Under the pieces are notes generated by a model. The model was not told the DNA's origin. It searched no databases and saw only the letters and a list, made by a program, of their open reading frames with translations. DNA of 64,000 bases, from NCBI GenBank assembly GCA_963768585.1, contig CAVYIF010000006.1, positions 124,001-188,000 on the forward strand, written 5' to 3'. Each line of letters begins with the position of its first letter. Positions within the stretch are counted from its first letter, which is position 1. Shown one piece after another: positions 58,392 to 64,000 of the stretch. Source of the DNA: CAVUNY01 sp963768585 (lineage in GTDB: Bacteria > Chloroflexota > Anaerolineae > Anaerolineales > Anaerolineaceae). A program made the translations under genes and the position numbers.

Positions 58392-58418
58392 TCATGGGAT
58401 TAGAAAAAAGGTTTTAAG

Positions 58419-59813
58419 ATGAGTACACATACACGTCATAACGAAAAAGGCCAGATTCTCATTTTGCTCTCGCTGGGAATCGTGGCCTTGCTTGGTTTTA
58501 CTGCGCTGGCAATCGACGGCGGGGCAGTCTTTTTTGATCGGCGCAGCGCCCAAAACGCCGCCGACGCCGCCGCCTTAGCCGGCGTCCAGGCCCTGGCGAA
58601 AGATCCCTATCCACTGCAGTTAACCGATAAAACAGATGCCAGATATGTGGCTTTATCCAGCGCCGTGCATACTGCAGCCCAAAACCGGGCCCACGATAAT
58701 GCTTATGGCAACCAGGATGGAAAAACCGTCGTTGTTACTTACCCATTGACTGACTTTACCGGAATCCATCAGGTCGATGGTGACAACGACCTGCAACATT
58801 ATGTGAAGGTGACCATCACCTCCACGGTTAAAACTTCTATGATCCATTTGGTCTTTCCGGGAACGGTTAAAAATACGGTTGAAGCCGTAGCCCATATCAT
58901 CCCGCCCGACCCCGGCCCGGCCTTCTCGGGAGCCGGCATGGTGGCACTTGCGCCATATAAGGATGGGGCCATCACGGCCAATGGAAATGCCGTCATATCG
59001 GTCGCCGGGGGTGGTGTTTTCGTCAATTCAGAATTGAGCAGTTCGATCACCGCAACCAGTGGTTCATTGAATTTTTACACCCCCACATCCGCCACGGTTG
59101 GGTCATATGACAGCACCAAGGTCAATATGGATGTAGTACCGGGTCCCGAATTAAAAAATGCCACCGATAAATATATCCCCTACCCACCGAATTTATCTTT
59201 CCCCGACCCGGTTGCCACGTATTGCAATTCAGCAGGTCCCTCTCAGAAGACAACCGAAGACATCGGAGGTATCACCTACAGTGTTTACTCCCCAGGTACC
59301 ATGTCCAACCTTCCAAATGACAATTATGTAAAATTAAAGACAGGCATTTTTTGCATCTCAGTAGCCAATGGCGTTGGCAGCACCATTGGTGACAAGCAAA
59401 CATTTATCAACGATCCGGGAGGGGTGCTGCTCGTTTTCACAGGCCCGAATGACCCTTGCAGAGTCAAAATTAACGCCGGCGCTCATGTTGATTTAAATTC
59501 ACAAATCAGCGAACCTTACAAAGGTCTGATCATGTACGTTGATCCCAAAGGATATTCTCTGGCTTACAATGATCCCAAAACCACTGGAGGCGGTCCGCTG
59601 CAGCTGAACGGCGGTGAGAATATCTTGATGAAAGGCACCTTCTATGCCCCTACCTGCTCAATCAAAATGAATGGGGACGGTGGAAACTCATACCGAGGCC
59701 AGATCGTCGGCTTCAACTTCGATATCGCCGGTGGTGCACTTGTAAAACTGATTTATATCAGTTCCGAAAATATCGATGACAAGCCGCAATCTAAGGTCGA
59801 TCTTAACCAATAA
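58419..59813 (+). CDS. TadG-like pilus assembly protein
   Basis: 464 aa. NEKGQILILLSLGIVALLGF and TALAIDGGAVFFDRRSAQNA, then ADAAALAGVQALAKD: the TadG N-terminal motif (D-G-G/x-x-x-x-x-R-x-x-Q-x-A-A-D-A-A-A-L-A). The large C-terminal part is a beta-rich exported domain (GGGPLQLNGGENILMKGTFY, then YAPTCSIKMNG) resembling the polymer-like domain fused to many such proteins. AAAGG precedes the ATG. No vWA metal motif is visible. Confidence 0.82.
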   Translation: MSTHTRHNEKGQILILLSLGIVALLGFTALAIDGGAVFFDRRSAQNAADAAALAGVQALAKDPYPLQLTDKTDARYVALSSAVHTAAQNRAHDNAYGNQDGKTVVVTYPLTDFTGIHQVDGDNDLQHYVKVTITSTVKTSMIHLVFPGTVKNTVEAVAHIIPPDPGPAFSGAGMVALAPYKDGAITANGNAVISVAGGGVFVNSELSSSITATSGSLNFYTPTSATVGSYDSTKVNMDVVPGPELKNATDKYIPYPPNLSFPDPVATYCNSAGPSQKTTEDIGGITYSVYSPGTMSNLPNDNYVKLKTGIFCISVANGVGSTIGDKQTFINDPGGVLLVFTGPNDPCRVKINAGAHVDLNSQISEPYKGLIMYVDPKGYSLAYNDPKTTGGGPLQLNGGENILMKGTFYAPTCSIKMNGDGGNSYRGQIVGFNFDIAGGALVKLIYISSENIDDKPQSKVDLNQ

Positions 59814-59880
59814 GTAAGCACCTGATCGATCACAAATGCTGTCCATTCCCGAGAAATATTTGGTCGGGCTTATAAATATA

Positions 59881-59925
59881 AAGATCCTCCGTTGGGATTT
59901 ACCTCCAACGGAGGATCTTTTTCTG
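59881..59925 (+). terminator. Intrinsic terminator of the Tad-like operon
   Basis: AAGATCCTCCGTTGG pairs perfectly with CCAACGGAGGATCTT (15 bp, 9-nt loop), followed by TTTCTGCTTTT. Confidence 0.9.
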
Positions 59926-60266
59926 CTTTTCTCCAAACCTGAGGATACGCGTTATTCCAATACCAATAGACACAAACGATAAAAGCCTGTATATCTTATC
60001 AACGTACTATATTCAAAAGACTGAACTGGGCAATGGACTGGTGAAGATTTATTCCGTAACCACTTGAATTCGGATTTTATTCGAGCCCCGTGGTATCCTC
60101 AAGGAAACGTTGCGGGGCGGAAACAACAACACAGCAACTTTAAATGCTAGCGACGTAAAAAACTGCACCAAAATGCCCATAAGCTGGCGAGTATTTCATC
60201 ACCATCATTTAGTGAAGATCAGCGCAACCCTATCTTCAAGAAAACGACCGGGCACAATGGTTGAAT
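59926..60266. other. Intergenic stretch, unassigned
   Basis: About 340 bp with no supported gene. A stem GCCCCG/CGGGGC encloses about 24 nt near 60094-60118 and is followed by GGAAAC; a structured RNA is possible but unproved. Confidence 0.4.
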
Positions 60267-60304
60267 AAGATTGTCCGGTGGGGGATCCCCCACCGGACAA
60301 TCTT
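60267..60304. promoter_or_regulatory. 38-bp perfect palindrome at the laminarinase promoter
   Basis: Two 19-bp arms without a spacer, AAGATTGTCCGGTGGGGGA and its complement. The right end overlaps the -35 element of the promoter for the gene at 60411. It may be an operator, or a hairpin ending upstream transcription in both directions (no U-run). Confidence 0.6.
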
Positions 60305-60332
60305 GAAATTCCGGTTGCTGCCAAGTTATAAT
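60303..60332 (+). promoter_or_regulatory. Promoter TTGAAA-18-TATAAT
   Basis: -35 TTGAAA at 60303-60308 and -10 TATAAT at 60327-60332; start expected near 60339, leaving a 72-nt leader with GAGGAG before the ATG at 60411. Confidence 0.65.
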
Positions 60333-60410
60333 ACAACATATCAGTTAGCGTATCTTTCTTCACCAACACACATACATGACCGGTAAGTAAATCGAAATAA
60401 GAGGAGAAAT

Positions 60411-63400
60411 ATGATGAAAACCAGAAAATCAACATTTGGGTTTGTACTCGGTTTAAGTCTGATCTTAAGCCTGGTCATATCACCATTTCTATCCCCTGCA
60501 CCCACCGTGCTAGCTGCACTGCCGGCCGTTGATGACTTTGAGAATGGCCTGCCGTCAGGATTAGATGGGAATAATAATGCCATTGGATTCAATACCTTCC
60601 AGGATGGGAACGCTGCCACAAATGTAGCCATCTCAACCACTACTGCGCCTCCGGCTGATACACTCCCAGGCGCGGTTACTCAGAACCACGCCTTGAGGCT
60701 GGACCTGAATGTGATTTCTTACGCCGGCTTCACCCACACTTTTGAAGATTTTGCCCTCACCACCTGGGTTTCACAGGACTGGAGCGCATACGAAGGGATT
60801 TCATTCTGGTTGTACGGCAATAATAGCGGCACAACCCTGTTTGTGGATGTGCTCGACAACCGCAACCCCGGCTCGATCACAGATGATGCAGAACGCTGGT
60901 CGATTGACCTGTCCGACAACTTCACTGGCTGGCAGGAAATCCAAATCCCCTTTGTAAGTTTGCACCGCAAAGAAATTGGCAACGGCGCACCCAACGACGG
61001 TCTCGGCCTGACCGAAGTTCATGGCTGGGCATTGGGCGCAGTCACTACCCCTGCACCACAAACGTATTACGTCGATAATGTAGCTCTTTACGGTGTGGCA
61101 CCGGTTCGCCCCTTGACAGTGGGTTTCACCGCCATTGACTACAAGTTCACCGAGGGTGTGTCAGCCACCATAACGGCTAAACTCAGCAAACCATCCGCTG
61201 ATCCAGTGACGGTTGACTACGCAACCACGTTTGGCCCGGCGGTACCTGGCCGCGATTATATCCCGGTCATGGGCACCCTGACTTTCCTGCCGAACGTCAC
61301 TCAGCAGTCTTTTACCGTCCAAACAATCGACGATCAAAAATATCAGGGGGAGCGGGGCGTGCTGGTAGAGCTTTCGAACCCGACGGGCGGTCTTGGTCTG
61401 GGTCTCCCAGCCATCGCCCGGCTTGACATCCTGGATAATGAGTCCTATGACCCGACCCTGCTCGACGACTTTGAAACCACCCCCTACCTGTGGTCAGTCG
61501 ATAGCAAGGCGACTCTGTCGAACCCAGAAATAGCCGCAGGAACCTCCAAAGCGCTGCCCGGTCAGGGCGCCTTCGAGCACGTGCTGCAAACCGACCAGAA
61601 AAACGGAGAAGGCTCGTTTGAATTTGGCCGCACCTTCCCGATCGGTCAGGACTGGAGCGATTTATCCGGTTTGAGTTTCTGGTATTACGGTCAGAACAGC
61701 AATACCGACGTCCAGGTGAACCTGGCGAACAACCAGGCAGCCGCCGCGGATCCATCAAAATGGAAATTGGTTTGGAGCGACGAATTCAACAGCAATGCCG
61801 GTACTGCGCCCGATTCCAGCGTGTGGGACCGGGAAATTGGCGACGGTACGGTTAATGGTATTCCAGGTTGGGGCAACGACGAGTTGGAATACTACACCGG
61901 TGGTACAGCAAACGCTGCGACCGACGGACAGGGCAACCTGCAAATCACCGCCAAACAGGCTGATGGCTCGCTCATGTGTTACTATGGGCCCTGCCAATAT
62001 ACTTCGGCGCGCCTGCTCACCAAGAATCGTTTCGAAGTGGCTTACGGCCGGGTTGAGGCGCGCGTCAAAGTTCCCCAGGGCTCAGGCCTGTGGCCTGCAT
62101 TTTGGATGCTGGGCACCGATATTGACCAGGTCAATTGGCCCCAGGCTGGTGAAATTGATATCATGGAAAACGTGGGCCGCGTGCCCAACCAGGTATTCGG
62201 AACCCTGCACGGGCCGGGATACTCTGGCGGGCAGAGCTATGGTGGAATCTACGACCTGGGTAAACCGGTTAGCGACGACTACCATGTCTTTGCGATCGAG
62301 TGGCAGCCGGACAATATCGTCTGGAGCATCGATGGCATTCAATTCTTTTCCGCAACCCCCAACGATGCGTTCCTTCAGGGCAAACAGTGGGTTTTCAACC
62401 ATCCCTTCTACATGCTGCTGAATGTGGCGGTCGGCGGCAACTTTGGTGGACCGGTCGGGCCCGATACCACCTTCCCCCAGACTATGTCGGTCGACTATGT
62501 GCGCCTGTACCAGGCCAAATCAACCTCATCGGAGTTCACAGCTTCGTTCACTGACAGTTTCACTGGCTGGAAACGGGTCAGCATTCCTTTCTCGACGTTT
62601 AAGGGCCCCTTGAGCAAAACGCTGGATCTCTCAGCCGTTCAATCCATGAGCTTTAAGGTGTTGGGCGGAATGCGCAGCCCCGTGCTGCTCGACCAGATTC
62701 ACCTGAACTGCTCGAGTAATGTAACCGTCAGCAACACCGCCGATAGCGGGGCAGGATCGCTGCGCAAGACGCTGGGCAGCGTGTGTGTCGACGGCACGGT
62801 GCAATTCTCATCCGAGCTCGCCGGTCAGACGATCACCCTGGTCTCTGGTCCGCTGACCCTCGGCAAAAACGTAGCGATCGATGGAACGACGGCCCCGGGT
62901 TTGACGATCAGCGGCAGCCACACCGACCGCGTGTTCATCGTAAATGAAGGTGTGACCGCAAATATAAGCGGCCTCACGATTGCTGATGGATACGGCTTTC
63001 AACTGGCTGGAGGTGTGCTGAACAACGGCAACCTCACCCTCGATCATACGATGATCACCGGGAACACGATGACCACCAACAGTGGCGACTTCTGGCAAGG
63101 CGGCGGCGGCATCTACAACGGCGATGGTGCCACGCTTAACCTGGTCGACAGTTCGGTGACTGGCAACTCGGCTGGCTGGTCGGGCGGCGCAATCTACTCG
63201 TTCTACAACACTACCACAACGATTGTACGCAGCACGCTCAGCGGTAACCTATCTAACGACGTTGGCGGTGGTATCCGTTCCCTGGGGACCACGACCATCC
63301 TAAACAGCACGCTCAGCGGTAACACAGCTACCGGCTGGCATGGTGGAGCGATCTTCCAGACCGACGGCAATCTGACCATTACCAACGCGACAATCGCCAA

Positions 63401-63803
63401 CAACGTTGGACCGGATTGGGCGCCCTCGGCGATCTTCATCGGCCAGTTCGGCGGCAGCTTCGTGCCAACCCTTACCCTGACCAATACCATCATCAGCGGG
63501 AACCACTGGTACGCCTGCGAGCCCTTTGCATCGGGCACCGCGGCCAATGTTGTCTCCGGCGGTCATAACCTCGTTCAAGATGGGTCCTGCGACCCGGCAG
63601 CGAGTGACTTGATCTCGGTTGATGCTCTCATCGCACCGTTGGCCGATAACGGCGGTCCGACACAGACTCACGCTTTACTGGCAGGCAGTCCGGCGATCGA
63701 CGCTGCGGATGACCTGGCTTGCCCGCCTCAGGACCAGCGGGGTGTGAGCCGGCCGCAGGGTCCCCAATGTGATATTGGATCGTTCGAGTTAGTGCTCCCA
63801 TAA
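60411..63803 (+). CDS. Secreted multidomain GH16 laminarinase-like protein with CBM, Calx-beta and beta-helix
   Basis: 1130 aa. Signal peptide 1-35 (cleavage after VLA). Residues 38-230: carbohydrate-binding module (VDDFENGLPSG ... DWSAYEGISFWLYG ... NFTGWQEIQIPF). 236-345: Calx-beta domain. 352-445: first part of a second, similar module (LDDFETTPYLWS ... DWSDLSGLSFWYYG). 451-700: GH16 catalytic domain with GEIDIMEN (E581, D583, E586), the ExDxxE site of laminarinases/beta-1,3-glucanases. 702-765: the missing second part of the module (FTDSFTGWKRVSIPFSTF). 770-1080: right-handed beta-helix; 1085-1130: choice-of-anchor-type tail (NGGPTQTHALLAGSPAIDA). It probably binds and cuts extracellular beta-glucans. 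GAGGAG precedes the ATG. Confidence 0.9.
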   Translation: MMKTRKSTFGFVLGLSLILSLVISPFLSPAPTVLAALPAVDDFENGLPSGLDGNNNAIGFNTFQDGNAATNVAISTTTAPPADTLPGAVTQNHALRLDLNVISYAGFTHTFEDFALTTWVSQDWSAYEGISFWLYGNNSGTTLFVDVLDNRNPGSITDDAERWSIDLSDNFTGWQEIQIPFVSLHRKEIGNGAPNDGLGLTEVHGWALGAVTTPAPQTYYVDNVALYGVAPVRPLTVGFTAIDYKFTEGVSATITAKLSKPSADPVTVDYATTFGPAVPGRDYIPVMGTLTFLPNVTQQSFTVQTIDDQKYQGERGVLVELSNPTGGLGLGLPAIARLDILDNESYDPTLLDDFETTPYLWSVDSKATLSNPEIAAGTSKALPGQGAFEHVLQTDQKNGEGSFEFGRTFPIGQDWSDLSGLSFWYYGQNSNTDVQVNLANNQAAAADPSKWKLVWSDEFNSNAGTAPDSSVWDREIGDGTVNGIPGWGNDELEYYTGGTANAATDGQGNLQITAKQADGSLMCYYGPCQYTSARLLTKNRFEVAYGRVEARVKVPQGSGLWPAFWMLGTDIDQVNWPQAGEIDIMENVGRVPNQVFGTLHGPGYSGGQSYGGIYDLGKPVSDDYHVFAIEWQPDNIVWSIDGIQFFSATPNDAFLQGKQWVFNHPFYMLLNVAVGGNFGGPVGPDTTFPQTMSVDYVRLYQAKSTSSEFTASFTDSFTGWKRVSIPFSTFKGPLSKTLDLSAVQSMSFKVLGGMRSPVLLDQIHLNCSSNVTVSNTADSGAGSLRKTLGSVCVDGTVQFSSELAGQTITLVSGPLTLGKNVAIDGTTAPGLTISGSHTDRVFIVNEGVTANISGLTIADGYGFQLAGGVLNNGNLTLDHTMITGNTMTTNSGDFWQGGGGIYNGDGATLNLVDSSVTGNSAGWSGGAIYSFYNTTTTIVRSTLSGNLSNDVGGGIRSLGTTTILNSTLSGNTATGWHGGAIFQTDGNLTITNATIANNVGPDWAPSAIFIGQFGGSFVPTLTLTNTIISGNHWYACEPFASGTAANVVSGGHNLVQDGSCDPAASDLISVDALIAPLADNGGPTQTHALLAGSPAIDAADDLACPPQDQRGVSRPQGPQCDIGSFELVLP

Positions 63804-63837
63804 GCGGCTCGGCCGCGTCAAATCGCAAACTATGCAT

Positions 63838-63873
63838 CCCTCCTCGAGAAAGCAGCATCGATCTCGAGGAGGG
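63838..63873 (+). terminator. Hairpin after the laminarinase gene
   Basis: CCCTCCTCGAGA pairs perfectly with TCTCGAGGAGGG around a 12-nt loop; no U-run. Confidence 0.6.
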
Positions 63874-63965
63874 AACGAAATACGAGCAGGTGGAGGGGAT
63901 TGCTTTTATAAAAACTCTCAGGCCTGATCATTTCGAAGGAGGCCGAAACATAAGAAGAAGGCCGG

Positions 63966-64000
63966 ATGAAAACCAAAATTTTTTATCCTTTTTATTTGTG
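63966..64000 (+). CDS. Start of a further gene, truncated by window edge
   Basis: ATG 63966 with AGAAGG upstream reads MKTKIFYPFYL to the edge, a basic-then-hydrophobic start like a signal peptide. Too short to name. Confidence 0.4.
   Translation, partial: MKTKIFYPFYL

Noticed and set aside
60094..60200. Possible c-di-GMP-II riboswitch upstream of the laminarinase gene
   Set aside because: A GGAAAC followed later by TTTAAAT is reminiscent, but the conserved 3' pseudoknot segment is not found and a full promoter lies downstream of it.

Overview
The window reads as a chromosomal segment of an uncultivated member of the Chloroflexota, most likely class Anaerolineae. This is an inference from gene content and style: moderately GC-rich DNA, many TTG/GTG starts, -10 boxes placed 5-7 nt before start codons, cupin-type phosphoglucose isomerase, GT-C-like membrane proteins, TadE/TadG minor pilins and the short G/C-rich and ACCACGGAG-type interspersed repeats common in that group. 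No rRNA, tRNA, CRISPR array, transposase gene or phage gene was seen.

Layout. 1-8 kb: a truncated ThuA-like gene, a 1162-aa zinc-ribbon/class III cyclase/AAA ATPase/TPR signalling protein, and a secreted subtilase with eleven WSGAIGA-type heptads whose leader carries a c-di-GMP-I riboswitch and terminator. 6-15 kb: GNAT acetyltransferase, cupin phosphoglucose isomerase, ribokinase, a small membrane protein, a CPA1 antiporter coupled to a DUF389-SH3 protein, and a ClC protein with CBS and RCK_C domains. 15-25 kb: a B12-binding mutase-like protein next to a frameshifted opine-dehydrogenase-type gene, an MFS exporter, a two-gene glutamine-dependent NAD synthetase, an Lgt-like protein, a sugar epimerase and a GH3 glycosidase. 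25-31 kb: two glycosyltransferase-like membrane proteins, Hsp20, a class V aminotransferase and a GntR regulator.

30.6-35.3 kb: a divergent regulatory node. The GntR gene and an IclR-HTH/PNPOx-like fusion gene are transcribed apart from promoters that share TTGACCTTGCT and TCTGATATAT elements. Downstream is an NMT1/THI5-type ABC importer. After it lies an isolated unit: consensus promoter, about 300 nt of structured leader, a 40-codon acidic peptide ending in Gly-Gly, and several hairpins. This is the least explained part of the window.

35-42 kb: SagB-type oxidoreductase, MBL hydrolase and MurJ in one minus-strand group, then PhzF, a VOC protein and UvrD/PcrA helicase. 42.6-52.3 kb: an exopolysaccharide cluster (two Wzy/ligase-like proteins, a chain-length regulator, two GT4 enzymes, a WcaF-like acetyltransferase and two polyprenyl-phosphate sugar transferases). 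52.3-64 kb: a 17-nt poly-C tract, GNAT, an NlpC/P60 lipoprotein, a frameshifted DUF2383-type gene, a GH4 enzyme, TadE/TadE/TadG-like genes, and an 1130-aa secreted protein with a GH16 laminarinase domain apparently inserted inside a carbohydrate-binding module.

Taken together the genes describe a saccharolytic, envelope-active bacterium: extracellular and intracellular glycosidases, sugar phosphorylation and isomerisation, capsule/EPS synthesis, surface pili and c-di-GMP control of a secreted protease. At least four +1 frame changes in two otherwise conserved genes point either to real pseudogenes or to residual indels in the assembly. All functional calls come from reading motifs; no database search was run.
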